From the IMG/VR virus record IMGVR_UViG_3300017971_000026, positions 20,079 to 84,078 of that record: a DNA stretch of 64,000 bases; one strand, written 5' to 3'. The notes below the pieces were generated by a model. It did no database searches. It had not been told where the DNA came from and worked only from the letters and a program-made list of their open reading frames with translations. The translations under genes were made by a program, and so were the position numbers. Positions 16,449-25,018 of the stretch are shown piece by piece. The DNA comes from a virus. Positions within the stretch are counted from its first letter, which is position 1, and every line of letters begins with the position of its first letter.

Positions 16449-17092
16449 ACCCCAACAAGATGACCGCCTCCGAACAAACCCAGACCTACGCCCGCTGCTA
16501 TGTCGTGCTCTACACGATCGAGGACATGCGGGAGAAGCTCGTCGCCGAACGCGGCCGGCGACTCAACGACTTCAAGGAGCGGCTGTCCGCCGCGACCAAG
16601 GCGTACCGCGAGCCCCTGCGCGACGAGGACAACCGGACGGCCTCGCAGAAGGTGCGCGCTCAGCTGTTCCTCGACTGCATGGATGGCGTCGCTGAGCGCG
16701 ACGCCATCAACAGCGAGAAGAAAGAGGAACTCGGCGAGATCGACGGCAAGATCAAGAAGCTCGACGAGGTCAAGGCCGAGGCCCGGGCCGCGCGCAAGGG
16801 CGACGGGAACCAGACCAAGATGTTCGACGACGAGGCCGAAGGCGCGATCCCCCACATGTCGTGGGCGACGCCAGGGTCGCGGACGGTCCTCTACTCCGCG
16901 CTGCTGACGATCGAGAAGCTCGGCGACGCGCTGGACCCGAGCCAGGCCGACCTGCTCGCAGACCTGGCCTCGGCGCAGACGGGGGAGATGGACTTCGGCC
17001 TCGAGCCCTCCGAGGCGATCGAGCAGGACGTCGACGACGAGATCGATGAAGACGAAGACGACGAGGCCGAGGAGACCGACCCCGAGTTCTAG
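16424..17092 (+). CDS. Hypothetical acidic-tailed protein
   Basis: 222 residues. ATG 16424 is chosen because AAGGAG lies 6 nt upstream; the frame is open further but that region overlaps the regulator. Residues about 25-115 are helical and charged, and the last 25 are almost all Asp/Glu (a DNA-mimic-like or chaperone-like acidic tail). It precedes RecE/RecT-like genes, so a role with recombination or single-strand DNA is possible but unproven. A strong terminator follows. Confidence 0.6.
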   Translation: MAATITQLNPNKMTASEQTQTYARCYVVLYTIEDMREKLVAERGRRLNDFKERLSAATKAYREPLRDEDNRTASQKVRAQLFLDCMDGVAERDAINSEKKEELGEIDGKIKKLDEVKAEARAARKGDGNQTKMFDDEAEGAIPHMSWATPGSRTVLYSALLTIEKLGDALDPSQADLLADLASAQTGEMDFGLEPSEAIEQDVDDEIDEDEDDEAEETDPEF

Positions 17093-17112
17093 CGATCGGT
17101 GTGCTGCTCGCG

Positions 17113-17144
17113 GGCGTGGCGGCTTCGGTCGTCGCGCCTTTTTT
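17113..17144 (+). terminator. Intrinsic terminator
   Basis: An 11-bp stem (with G-T pairs) closed by a TTCG tetraloop (17113-17138) and followed by six T residues. It ends the 16188-17092 unit; the next type A element starts 3 nt later. Confidence 0.85.
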
Positions 17145-17146
17145 CG

Positions 17147-17180
17147 GGAAGCGGACACCGGGGTCGCGGGTAGTTCGATC
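17147..17180 (+). promoter_or_regulatory. Type A promoter-like element
   Basis: GGAAGC, N16, GGTAGT, six bases, ATG 17181. Heads the recombination operon. Confidence 0.6.
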
Positions 17181-17315
17181 ATGGACATCGACCTCGACGG
17201 GCTCTTTCTCGCACTACTGGCCATGGTGACCCTGATCGTGATGGTCGTGGTCGCAGGGACCGTCGCACATGGCCTCGGCTATCTGCCCGCTGATGGGTCA
17301 CACCGTGGTGACTGA
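17181..17315 (+). CDS. Small membrane protein
   Basis: 44 residues, one membrane segment (LFLALLAMVTLIVMVVVAG). Leaderless-type start. Overlaps the RecE-like gene. Confidence 0.55.
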   Translation: MDIDLDGLFLALLAMVTLIVMVVVAGTVAHGLGYLPADGSHRGD

Positions 17316-18237
17316 CCTCGAACCCGGCGAGGCCGGGTTCGTCGACTGGGGCGAGGCGCGCTACCACGCCGACCGCGACCACGTCTCGAACTCGTGGCTC
17401 TCGGTCCTGATCAAGGAGGGCCCGGCGATCTACCGGGCGAAGCGCGACGGACTGATCGACAGCGACGAGTCCGACTCGATGCGCTTCGGCACGCTCGTGC
17501 ACCTAGCCCTGATCGAACCCGACGAGTGGCGCCGGCGTCTGTTCGAACCCGAGCCCGTCCGACCGGCCAACGCCAACGGCCGTGGCAAGAAGGGCACGCC
17601 TGAGAAAGACTCCTACCTCCGATGGAAGCGCGACGTGGACGAGTGGGCGACCGAGCTCGAGCAGGCTCCGGGCGCGATCGTGCTGACCGAGCGCGAGCGC
17701 GAGCGCGTCGAGGCTTGCGCCGAGTCGGTGCGTCAGCACGCGGCAGACGAGCCGGGCGAGCTTGGCGCGAGCGACCTCCTCGCGGCCACGACCGCGACCG
17801 AGCAGACGATCCTGCGCCGCGACGAGGAGACCGGGATCCTGTTGCGCCACCGGCTCGACCTGCTCGCGGACATGGGTGTCCGCGTGATCGCGGATCTGAA
17901 GACGACGCAGGACCCGAGCCCCGACGCCTTCGCCCGGTCTGTGGCGCGCTTCGGCTACCACCGGCAGGCGGCCATGTACGTCGACGCGCTGCAGGCGGTC
18001 GAGCCCGACGCCGAGATCCACTTCGTGATCATCGCGGTGCGGTCGCGCTTCCCCTTCGAGGTGGCGACGCACGTGATCGAAGCAGACGAACTCAGGCAAG
18101 GCCGTCGCGAGTACCGGCGAGCCCTGCAAGACCTCGCGCGCAGGCGCGAGCAGAACGACTGGCGCGCGGCCTGGCAGCGCGGCCTCAACCGGCTCACGCT
18201 CCCGCGCTGGGCCTTCGACAAGGACGACGACCAATGA
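17308..18237 (+). CDS. RecE-like / PD-(D/E)XK exonuclease
   Basis: 309 residues. The arrangement fits the RecE C-terminal / PDDEXK exonuclease family: YHADRDHVSNSWLSVLI near the N-terminus, FGTLVHLALIEPDEW (motif with His), then GILLRHRLDLLADMGVRVIADLKTT supplying the catalytic D and DLK. These enzymes resect double-strand ends for annealing recombination. GTG 17308 (8-nt overlap) places the YHAD motif at the family's usual distance from the start; ATG 17269 is an alternative. The RecT-like gene follows with an ATGA overlap. Confidence 0.78.
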   Translation: MTDLEPGEAGFVDWGEARYHADRDHVSNSWLSVLIKEGPAIYRAKRDGLIDSDESDSMRFGTLVHLALIEPDEWRRRLFEPEPVRPANANGRGKKGTPEKDSYLRWKRDVDEWATELEQAPGAIVLTERERERVEACAESVRQHAADEPGELGASDLLAATTATEQTILRRDEETGILLRHRLDLLADMGVRVIADLKTTQDPSPDAFARSVARFGYHRQAAMYVDALQAVEPDAEIHFVIIAVRSRFPFEVATHVIEADELRQGRREYRRALQDLARRREQNDWRAAWQRGLNRLTLPRWAFDKDDDQ

Positions 18238-18986
18238 GCACCGAAATCGCACAACAGCAACCACAACTCACCAACGCCTTCGCCGCCGAGAGCAAGGCCA
18301 AGTTCGAACTCGCCCAACGGCAGGCCAAGGCGTTTGCCTCGAGCACGCTCGTCCCCGGCGAGTACCGGGGCAACCTCGCCAACGTCCTGATCGCCACCGA
18401 GCTCGCCGAGCGGATCGGCTGCTCGATCTTCGCGATCATGCAGAACGTCGACATCATCCACGGACGTCCGTCGATGCGGTCGAAGTTCCTGATCGCCACG
18501 GTAAACGCGTGCGGTCGCTTCACCCCGCTGCGCTTCCGCTGGGAGGGCGAGAAGGGAACTGAGTCCTTCGGGTGCCGCGCGGTGGCGACGGACCGCGAAT
18601 CCGGCGAGGAGTGCGTCGGCGCGCTGATCGACTGGCGCATGGTCAACGCCGAGGGCTGGTCGAAGAAGAAGGGGTCCAAGTGGATGACCATGCCCGAGCA
18701 GATGTTCATGTACCGCGCGGCGGCGTTCTGGCAGCGGATCTACGCGCCCGAGTTGAGCCTCGGCATGGGCACAGTCGACGAGGCGCAGGACATTACCGGC
18801 GGCTACATCGACGTCGAGCAACCGCGAGGGACCAGCCAACTCGCCGCCAGGGTCACGCAGCTGCAGGCCGAGCCGGAGCCCGAGGTCGAGCCGGACCACG
18901 ACGCGCCGCCTCCCCGCGAGCCTACGCCCGAGCCGATCCCGGTCGAGCACGATCCGGCGACCGGCGAGGTCTACGGCGGGAAGTGA
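18234..18986 (+). CDS. RecT-like single-strand annealing protein
   Basis: 250 residues. The block LVPGEYRGNLANVLIATELA, then GCSIFAIMQNVDIIHGRPSM and KWMTMPEQMFMYRAAAFW, is characteristic of RecT-family annealing proteins. The C-terminal 60 residues are Pro/Glu-rich. Pairs with the RecE-like exonuclease; together they would mediate recombination-dependent replication or end repair. Confidence 0.78.
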   Translation: MSTEIAQQQPQLTNAFAAESKAKFELAQRQAKAFASSTLVPGEYRGNLANVLIATELAERIGCSIFAIMQNVDIIHGRPSMRSKFLIATVNACGRFTPLRFRWEGEKGTESFGCRAVATDRESGEECVGALIDWRMVNAEGWSKKKGSKWMTMPEQMFMYRAAAFWQRIYAPELSLGMGTVDEAQDITGGYIDVEQPRGTSQLAARVTQLQAEPEPEVEPDHDAPPPREPTPEPIPVEHDPATGEVYGGK

Positions 18987-19012
18987 TCCTGGGCCCGGTG
19001 GGTAGACCGGGC
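18979..19012 (+). promoter_or_regulatory. Type A promoter-like element
   Basis: GGAAGT, N16, GGTAGA, six bases, ATG 19013; starts within the stop region of the RecT-like gene. Confidence 0.6.
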
Positions 19013-19342
19013 ATGCGAGACGCGATCATCACCTACGTCGCCGCGTTCGTCTCATCGAGCGCGGCGTTTCGCTTCGGCTACGCCGTCCCTGACGCTCAGG
19101 CCATGCTCGCCGGGGCGGCGTCTTCGTTGCTTGCTGTCGCCCTCATCGCGCTCGTCGCGTGGGCGTGGAGCCGGTCGAGGTCGACGCGAGCGGCATGGCA
19201 CGAGTCGCGCGCCCGAGCTCTGTCCGAACGACAGTCGACGATGTCCGGCCTGTGGCCGCTGAGCTTCGTCGTGTGGCTCGTGTTTGCGCTGGTCGAGTGG
19301 GGGCATGTCCTGCGCGCGGAGTCGATCGGAGGTGCGCTGTGA
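19013..19342 (+). CDS. Membrane protein, three hydrophobic segments
   Basis: 109 residues with hydrophobic stretches at about 5-28, 32-52 and 78-100 and a basic loop between the second and third. No family recognised. Overlaps the next GTG. Confidence 0.6.
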   Translation: MRDAIITYVAAFVSSSAAFRFGYAVPDAQAMLAGAASSLLAVALIALVAWAWSRSRSTRAAWHESRARALSERQSTMSGLWPLSFVVWLVFALVEWGHVLRAESIGGAL

Positions 19343-20442
19343 CCTTCGGGCCCGGCGTGGATGTGACCCAGTCCGGGGCGCTCGTTGTGCGCTTCTTCTA
19401 CCGCGGCGACGACAGCAGGCTCATGCGGGTCGTCGTGGCCGTCGACAACGACGTGGCTGTCGAGGAGCACATGGGCCTGGACGCTCTTGGCGGGATCCGA
19501 TGGCGGCCGGTCGATCTCGACGATGACGAGGACATGCCGAGCGCCTGGGTCGGCATGGTGGCGGCTGCGATCGCGTGGGCCTACCGGGAGCGGATCCCCT
19601 CGCGGCCGAGCGTCGAGCAGATCATGGACGCCGGCCGATCCGAGGGATTCCGCGAGTGCGCGCACCGCCTCGCAGCCGTACTCGACGACGAGCCTCGATG
19701 GCACATCGTGTTCGGCGAGGTCGTGAAGTTGCGGATCGGGCAACTCCATCGCCAGGGGATGAGCGACGAGGACATCGCCGCCGCCGTGGGCTGGCCTCTG
19801 AGCAACGTCGAAACCGTGCTCGCGGGGACGCGGTGCGAGACCGTGTCGAGCGTAGACGTCGAGACCCTTCGCGAACTCGCCGAGGACTGGGCTGGTCAAG
19901 GGCAGGCGTCGTGGGAGTCGGATTACGAGCGCGGCGAGACCGTGGCCTGGAGGCTCGCGGCTGAACGGATCACAGAGGTCCTCGACGCCAAGCCCAACAT
20001 GGCCGATCCGACCGCTGACATGGAGGCCAGCGCCGACGAGATGGGCGAGCCTCCGCAGGTGCCAGGCCGCCCAGGGTGGCCGGGAGACGTTGGGGGAGTA
20101 GTCGGGCCGAAGCCTGGCACCGATGACGTCGTGGTCGAGATTGCGACCGAAGACGACGGCTTCGTGTTCGTCACCGTGATGACTCCCGAGGACGACGAGT
20201 GGGGCAACGGGTCCGAGGACCCGGACGCCCGAGTGGCTATCGTCGCGCTCGATGACCTGCGCCATGTTCTCGGGGGACTCCGTACCCAAGCAACGGGGCT
20301 ACGCGGTCAGGTCGAGGCCGTTCGCAGGGCCATCGAGACCCGACTGATCAACGCCAACGAACACAAGAACACCGACCGCGCTGGGGCCTTCATCGAGATC
20401 GACGCGCTGCTCCGAACTGCGCTGGACGGTGACCCCACATGA
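19339..20442 (+). CDS. Hypothetical multi-part protein
   Basis: 367 residues. A helix-turn-helix-like segment (LHRQGMSDEDIAAAVGWPL) lies near residue 140. An acidic linker of about 60 residues follows, then a C-terminal helical region. No overall family recognised. GTG in a GTGA overlap; ATGA overlap with the resolvase gene. Confidence 0.5.
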   Translation: MTFGPGVDVTQSGALVVRFFYRGDDSRLMRVVVAVDNDVAVEEHMGLDALGGIRWRPVDLDDDEDMPSAWVGMVAAAIAWAYRERIPSRPSVEQIMDAGRSEGFRECAHRLAAVLDDEPRWHIVFGEVVKLRIGQLHRQGMSDEDIAAAVGWPLSNVETVLAGTRCETVSSVDVETLRELAEDWAGQGQASWESDYERGETVAWRLAAERITEVLDAKPNMADPTADMEASADEMGEPPQVPGRPGWPGDVGGVVGPKPGTDDVVVEIATEDDGFVFVTVMTPEDDEWGNGSEDPDARVAIVALDDLRHVLGGLRTQATGLRGQVEAVRRAIETRLINANEHKNTDRAGAFIEIDALLRTALDGDPT

Positions 20443-20975
20443 GCACGATCGCGATCGACCCCGGCAAGACGACGGGCATCGCCCTCTACCTCGGCGGACC
20501 CTCGAGCCCGATCGTCGCGTCGTGGGTCGACCCGACCTCGGTGGAGATCCTCGCGTTCCTACGCTGGGCGAAAGGCGCCGGGTTCACGACCGTCGTGATC
20601 GAAGATCAGCACCTACCGCGACCGAGGGTCGTGCGTGGCTCGATCAAGTGGCGGCTGAACTGGCCCAACCTCCAGACCCTGATCCGAGGCGCCGCGCGCT
20701 GGATGACCTGCGCAGAGATCGTCGGCATGCGCGTCGAGTTCATCAAGCCGGCCGAGTGGCAGGGGCCGATGCTCGGCAAGTCGAGCGACCTCTCGACGAA
20801 GCAGCTGTGCTCGAAGGTGGTCGCCGAGACCTGGGTGACCGTCCGGCGCTGGCACCCCGCGAAGGGCGAGGCCGTCGGGGACGCGCAACTCGTGAAGGTC
20901 GACCGGCTCAACGAGCACATCCGCGACGCGATCATGATGGGGCGCTGGTGGATGCTCTACGGGGGTGCACGATGA
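20439..20975 (+). CDS. RuvC-like Holliday junction resolvase
   Basis: 178 residues. Begins TIAIDPGKTTGIALY, the RNase H-fold first strand with the catalytic Asp and the GxTTG loop. VVIEDQHLP supplies the acidic second strand, and a late HIRDAIMMGRWW the terminal acidic residue. Phage RuvC-like enzymes resolve junctions before packaging. Follows recombination genes in the same operon. Confidence 0.72.
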   Translation: MSTIAIDPGKTTGIALYLGGPSSPIVASWVDPTSVEILAFLRWAKGAGFTTVVIEDQHLPRPRVVRGSIKWRLNWPNLQTLIRGAARWMTCAEIVGMRVEFIKPAEWQGPMLGKSSDLSTKQLCSKVVAETWVTVRRWHPAKGEAVGDAQLVKVDRLNEHIRDAIMMGRWWMLYGGAR

Positions 20976-21064
20976 GGCGCGCGATGGAGTTTGCCCGCGC
21001 AGCGCTCTGGGTAGCTCTCGTGTTCGTAGCGTGCGCCGTGCCGGACCTGGAGTCGAAACGATGA
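20972..21064 (+). CDS. Small hydrophobic peptide
   Basis: 30 residues with one hydrophobic stretch (ALWVALVFVACA). ATGA overlaps at both ends support translation. Too short to classify. Confidence 0.4.
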   Translation: MRRAMEFARAALWVALVFVACAVPDLESKR

Positions 21065-21273
21065 AGCTCAAGCCCGGGACCAAGCTCGTGCTCGAGATCA
21101 GCCCGTGCGACTACGGCCTCAAGCTCGAGCAGCTCCTCGCCGTCGGTCGTTCGACCCGCAAGCGCAAGGGCAAGCCGATCCTCGTGCGGTCCGAGGAGGA
21201 ACTTTGGATCGAGCTCGAACAGCTTGCGCAGCGCAAGCTCGCGCGCCTCGGACTGGAGAAGTCGAAGCCATGA
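21061..21273 (+). CDS. Small basic protein
   Basis: 70 residues, Lys/Leu-rich, no domain recognised. Overlaps the RelE-like gene by 4 nt. Confidence 0.5.
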   Translation: MKLKPGTKLVLEISPCDYGLKLEQLLAVGRSTRKRKGKPILVRSEEELWIELEQLAQRKLARLGLEKSKP

Positions 21274-21530
21274 AGTCATTCGAGAAGTCATTGAAGCGCA
21301 AGCCGCGGGACGTCGTGAACCGGGCGCGGAAGATCGTCGAGAGAATCCGCGACGGCGCCAAGGCCCACGAGGTCGGGGCGAAGCGGATGAACCACGCCCG
21401 GGATCGGCTCTCAGTCGCGATCGGACGCTCGTGGCGCCTGGTCCTGCGCGAGGTCGATGGCGTGCTCGAACCCCTCGCGCTCATGAGCCACGAGACCTAC
21501 AACGGGACCAAGCCGGCGTCGAAGCGATGA
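21270..21530 (+). CDS. RelE/ParE-like small protein (tentative)
   Basis: 86 residues. ARDRLSVAIGRSWRLVLREV followed by a turn and LMSHETYN resembles the strand-turn-strand core and terminal His of RelE/ParE-fold proteins. The N-terminal helix is basic. The small coupled gene upstream could be an antitoxin-like partner, but nothing proves this. Confidence 0.4.
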   Translation: MKSFEKSLKRKPRDVVNRARKIVERIRDGAKAHEVGAKRMNHARDRLSVAIGRSWRLVLREVDGVLEPLALMSHETYNGTKPASKR

Positions 21531-22228
21531 CGCCCGACCCACCGTCGGACTGACGCCCGCGCGAGACCCAGTGCCCACGCCCGCCGCTCCTCCGTCGACT
21601 GTCGACGGCCAAGATCCCGCTCGGTGACGGGGGCCCAGCAGCTGTGGCCGTAGCCGCTGAGCCGCTCGCAGAACCGGCGACGCTTCGCCGCGGGCAACGT
21701 GAAGGAGCAGTCGCCCGAGCGGCACTCGACGAACCCGCCGTAGACTGCCTGGACCTCGACGAGGTTGCGAGCGCCGTAGCGGGTCACCGCCCGCCACACG
21801 ATCTCGTGGGCGATCGCGGTCGAGACCTCGGGCGTGCACAAGGCGGGCTCGAGGTCGCTGCCGTCCCACTTGTTGCCGTGCCAGCGAAGCGAGAGGCCGT
21901 AGGCGCCCAGGCCATCCTCGACGCCGCGCACGTCCTCGCCGCGGGTGTGCCGGACGCTCGCCTCGCCGCAGAAGCTCTCGCGGCAGATCACGAGCCGATG
22001 GAAGGCGCGGATGATCGGCGCGACGCGCAGGTCGGACAGGGCGACGTCGACGCGCTCCTGGGTCCGGCGCTTCTGGTCCCGAGACCACGCCACGCGCTCG
22101 CTACGGTCGTTGCAGTAGTCTCCGGGGACCAAGCCGCCGATGACGCCGGCGGACGCTGGACGGGCCCACAGAAGCGCGAGGACAGTGAGGATGGCGAGGG
22201 TGATGCGGAGCATGATCCGGTCGTCCAT
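21497..22228 (-). CDS. Exported lysozyme / lytic transglycosylase-like endolysin
   Basis: 243 residues. A signal peptide or signal anchor spans 1-28 (MLRITLAILTVLALLWARPA, then SAG). Residues about 75-165 resemble a lytic transglycosylase: HRLVICRESFC with a candidate catalytic Glu, GLGAYGLSLRWHG and YGGFVEC. It would cut peptidoglycan after export. TACGCT lies nine bases before the ATG, a looser type B match consistent with a late gene. It overlaps the end of the convergent RelE-like gene. Confidence 0.6.
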   Translation of the reverse strand: MDDRIMLRITLAILTVLALLWARPASAGVIGGLVPGDYCNDRSERVAWSRDQKRRTQERVDVALSDLRVAPIIRAFHRLVICRESFCGEASVRHTRGEDVRGVEDGLGAYGLSLRWHGNKWDGSDLEPALCTPEVSTAIAHEIVWRAVTRYGARNLVEVQAVYGGFVECRSGDCSFTLPAAKRRRFCERLSGYGHSCWAPVTERDLGRRQSTEERRAWALGLARASVRRWVGRHRFDAGLVPL

Positions 22229-22249
22229 GGGTCGGGCAGCGTAGCACCG

Positions 22250-22284
22250 GGAAGCGGGCAGTTGCGTGCGGGGTAGGGACTGGC
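22250..22284 (+). promoter_or_regulatory. Type A promoter-like element
   Basis: GGAAGC, N16, GGTAGG, seven bases, ATG 22285; back to back with the lysin promoter region. Confidence 0.55.
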
Positions 22285-22530
22285 ATGCCCGAGCTGAAGC
22301 CCCACACCGTGTCGCTGACGATCGCGCGATGCAAAGACTGCCCGAACCTGCACGTAGGGCGGCTGTACTCCCTCGACGGCTTTGACCGGGGGTGCGACTG
22401 GACCTGCACCGCGGCGAACAACCGCGCGGTCGCGTCGTTCGTCGAGTGGCCGCGAGATGAACCCAAGACGATCCCGAGGTGGTGCCCGCTGCGCTCGAAG
22501 CCGAGCGAGGAGACCAGCGATGACCGATGA
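22285..22530 (+). CDS. Small Cys-rich protein
   Basis: 81 residues; CKDC, then CDWTC, then CPL make a likely zinc-binding fold. Unknown role. First gene of the 22285-23355 operon; its end overlaps the LuxR-type gene by 11 nt. Confidence 0.6.
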   Translation: MPELKPHTVSLTIARCKDCPNLHVGRLYSLDGFDRGCDWTCTAANNRAVASFVEWPRDEPKTIPRWCPLRSKPSEETSDDR

Positions 22531-22915
22531 CCTGCCCACGATCCGCCTCGCCTGTGAGGGCGATGAGCACGCCCACCGCGCCGCGTGCATCCTGGAGGCC
22601 GTCGGCTACACGGTCGTCCGCGACATCGCGGGCCTCGATACGATCGCCGACCGGGCGCGGGCCATCGGCGAGAAGTTCAAGCTGACCACGCGCGAGCAGG
22701 ACGTCTTCGACGGCGTGATCCGGGGCCGGTCCAACGAGCAGATCGCCCGCGAACTCGACATCAGCCGCGCGACGGTGAAGTGGCACATGCACAACGTGCT
22801 TTCCAAGACCAACACCGGGACGCGCGAGCAAATGCTACGGCTCGCCCTGTTGGGAACCGCCGGCGAGACGGTCGATCCCGATCCTGCCCAGGATTGGCCG
22901 TCGAAATGCTACTGA
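22520..22915 (+). CDS. LuxR-type helix-turn-helix regulator
   Basis: 131 residues. The C-terminal half carries a canonical GerE/LuxR helix-turn-helix: LTTREQDVFDGVIRGRSNEQ, then IARELDISRATVKWHMHN and VLSKTNTGTREQ. The N-terminal 50 residues are not a full receiver domain. Likely a phage transcription regulator; the target is unknown. Overlaps both neighbours by about 10 nt. Confidence 0.82.
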   Translation: MTDDLPTIRLACEGDEHAHRAACILEAVGYTVVRDIAGLDTIADRARAIGEKFKLTTREQDVFDGVIRGRSNEQIARELDISRATVKWHMHNVLSKTNTGTREQMLRLALLGTAGETVDPDPAQDWPSKCY

Positions 22916-23355
22916 TTGACCGAGCCCGAGCGCTCCTCGCACTGCGATCGATCGCCGACTCCGAGATGACCGACGAGCGTGGCGACATCGAGCACGCGCT
23001 ACACGAGGTCTGCCACGCGGTGGTGTTGGGGATCGCCGCGCCGGGCCCAGATGACCTGTCGTTCGTCGTCGGACGGAAAATCCAAGCGATGCAGACCCGC
23101 AGCCATGCTCGCGCGGACTGGCAGGAGATTATGGTAGTCGCCGCGGAGCTTCGCGCGACCGAGCTCCTCGGCGGCTTGCCGGGCGGAGGCCGGCACCTGA
23201 CGATCTCCGACGTGCTCGGTGGCAACACCAACTCGATCCCGCGAGAAGAGGCCGAGGCGCACGTCCAGCGGCTGCTCGGGTGCGAGACGACGTACCGACG
23301 AGCGCGGGCGGCGTTGTGTTGGGCGATAGCGAGCGCACCCGAGCAGGTGCGGTAG
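22906..23355 (+). CDS. HExxH-containing protein
   Basis: 149 residues. ALHEVCHAVVLG matches the zinc-metallopeptidase HExxH pattern. A third ligand is not obvious. Its place right behind a DNA-binding regulator makes a regulator-protease pair imaginable, but the motif may be fortuitous. Confidence 0.5.
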   Translation: MLLIDRARALLALRSIADSEMTDERGDIEHALHEVCHAVVLGIAAPGPDDLSFVVGRKIQAMQTRSHARADWQEIMVVAAELRATELLGGLPGGGRHLTISDVLGGNTNSIPREEAEAHVQRLLGCETTYRRARAALCWAIASAPEQVR

Positions 23356-23364
23356 ACTCGGAGC
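23353..23364 (+). promoter_or_regulatory. Type B promoter-like element
   Basis: TAGACT, six bases, GTG 23365; preceded by GCAGGTGCGG, also found before the TerS promoter. Confidence 0.45.
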
Positions 23365-23922
23365 GTGAAGGCCGAGACCACGCTCTTCCCCTACGGCGGC
23401 GCCGAGGGTCTCCCCGTGCTTCGCCTCGACGCTGAGGGTCAACCCTGGTCCGACGAGGCCGCCGCGCTGGCCCTCGCGCGAGCTCGGCCGCCGGGCCTGT
23501 TCGCCGCGTGGATCACGGGCGTCGCTGACTGGCACGCGCGCGACTTCATGACCTGGGTGACGCGCACGCCGGACCTCGGCCTGCCGCTGATCTCGCTGCG
23601 CGACCTCGACGCCCAGCGTTGGATCGGCGGCGTCGCCAACGTCCTCGACGCGAGCGCGGCGATGCAGTGCTCCGGGCCCGACGAGCTCGCCGACTTCCTC
23701 GCCGCGCGCGCTCACTCGGTGCCCGAGATCGAGGACCTGGTCGTGCGTGTCGGACCGGACACCCGAGCTCCGAGCGCGAGTGTGCTCGAGGTCCTCGCCG
23801 AGTTCTGTCAGCCGCAGGACCAGGGCTACGTCTACGCGCCGCGCGACCACAAGCACTGGGCGCTGCTCGAGCGCGTCGTCGCCATGACGTCGAGCATGTG
23901 GGCGCTGCGGGGGTCGGGCTAG
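23365..23922 (+). CDS. Hypothetical protein, late promoter class
   Basis: 185 residues, no family recognised; mixed alpha/beta composition, no membrane segment. The GTG start follows a type B element. Position just upstream of the terminase genes suggests a late or packaging-associated protein. Confidence 0.5.
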   Translation: MKAETTLFPYGGAEGLPVLRLDAEGQPWSDEAAALALARARPPGLFAAWITGVADWHARDFMTWVTRTPDLGLPLISLRDLDAQRWIGGVANVLDASAAMQCSGPDELADFLAARAHSVPEIEDLVVRVGPDTRAPSASVLEVLAEFCQPQDQGYVYAPRDHKHWALLERVVAMTSSMWALRGSG

Positions 23923-24293
23923 ACCATCCCGGAAGGTCGCACGCCGGTGATGCCCTCCCGGTAGTCCGCAGCCTCTCCCGCGACTTCGCCGAGGATGATC
24001 CCCGCGACCCCGTCGGCCGGGTTGTAGCTCGCTTGGATCGAAAACGCCGGCCAGTCGAGGCCGTAGCTCGTGACCCACTCCGCGAGACGATCGGCCTCGG
24101 CCGCGAGCTCCGAAGGGCGGCACCCGACGAAGACCATGCGAAATGGGACCGCGCACTCCATGCCGGCTGCATGGTTCGACCCGTCGCCGCTGTCCATCGT
24201 GTGAAAGCCCGCGGTGCGCATGGCGACCACAAGATCGCGGATTCCGGGTGAGAGGTCTTGGATTTGCTCGGGTGTGAGAGGTGGCGTCTGCAT
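23919..24293 (-). CDS. Hypothetical protein
   Basis: 124 residues. Segments FHTMDSGDGSNHAAG and a later WVTSYGLDWPAF are distinctive, but I cannot place them. TAGTGT-GCTCGC-ATG is the start context. It shares a 44-nt divergent promoter region with TerS. Confidence 0.55.
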   Translation of the reverse strand: MQTPPLTPEQIQDLSPGIRDLVVAMRTAGFHTMDSGDGSNHAAGMECAVPFRMVFVGCRPSELAAEADRLAEWVTSYGLDWPAFSIQASYNPADGVAGIILGEVAGEAADYREGITGVRPSGMV

Positions 24294-24337
24294 GCGAGCA
24301 CACTACCGCAACCGCGCAGGTGCGGTACGATCCAGCC
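24294..24337. promoter_or_regulatory. Divergent promoter module before TerS
   Basis: Plus: TACGAT 24326-24331, six bases, GTG 24338. Minus: TAGTGT 24305-24300, six bases, ATG 24293. Between them ACCGCA and TGCGGT form an imperfect dyad, so the two -10 boxes are related by symmetry. Confidence 0.5.
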
Positions 24338-25018
24338 GTGACCCGCAAGCCGCCGCGCCCGTCCGACGAGGACCACGCCCGCGCGCTGTCGCTCTACCGC
24401 GCCAACGCGAGCGTCGAGTCGATCGTCGAGCGGACCGGCCTCAGCGAGGAGCAGGTCGACCGAGCGATCTACGAGGGTTGGCCGCCGAGCCGAGGCAAGA
24501 ACCCCCGCGGACCGCTCCGAGCCTTCGAGCACGAGATCCAGGACCGGCTGCACCGGCTGGAGCTCGCGCGACTCGACTGGGCGCAGGCTGTCGTCGAAGC
24601 CGCAGCCGTCCACGCCAAGGACTGGGCGGCGGCCGTCAAGAAGGGCGCCGCGATCAAGCAGGCGATCCTCAGCGCGTGGGGGGCGAAGGTCCAGAACGCG
24701 ATGCAGGACGCGAGCGTCGCCGGCAAGATCGACGCGTCGAAGATCGACCTCGCCGACTTCGCGATCCCGATCGACCTGGTCCGAAGCCTTCGCGCGCTGT
24801 CCGTGGCCATGGACCCGGCGCAGCAGGCGAAGATCGCAGACGTCTACCGGTTCCTCCGCGGCGTCGATGACGACGAGGACGGCGTCGGCGAGTTGGAACG
24901 CGTCCAGGCGGCCCTCGGCGAGATGACCGACGAGCAGCTCGAGCACTACGTCGAGACCGGCGAGCGGCCGAGCCCCGAGCAGAAGGTCATCGACTTTCCG
25001 CAGCAGGGGTCAGGCTAG
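24338..25018 (+). CDS. Terminase small subunit (probable)
   Basis: 226 residues. The N-terminal helix-turn-helix-like region (HARALSLYRANASVESIVER, then TGLSEEQVDRAI) is followed by long helices and an acidic C-terminus, the layout of DNA-recognition terminase subunits. The next plus-strand gene is the large terminase 335 nt downstream. It would bind the packaging site and load the large subunit. Confidence 0.65.
   Translation: MTRKPPRPSDEDHARALSLYRANASVESIVERTGLSEEQVDRAIYEGWPPSRGKNPRGPLRAFEHEIQDRLHRLELARLDWAQAVVEAAAVHAKDWAAAVKKGAAIKQAILSAWGAKVQNAMQDASVAGKIDASKIDLADFAIPIDLVRSLRALSVAMDPAQQAKIADVYRFLRGVDDDEDGVGELERVQAALGEMTDEQLEHYVETGERPSPEQKVIDFPQQGSG

Noticed and set aside
21527-21553. Eight-codon ORF after the RelE-like gene
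   Set aside because: Too short, and no gene follows on the same strand for it to couple to.
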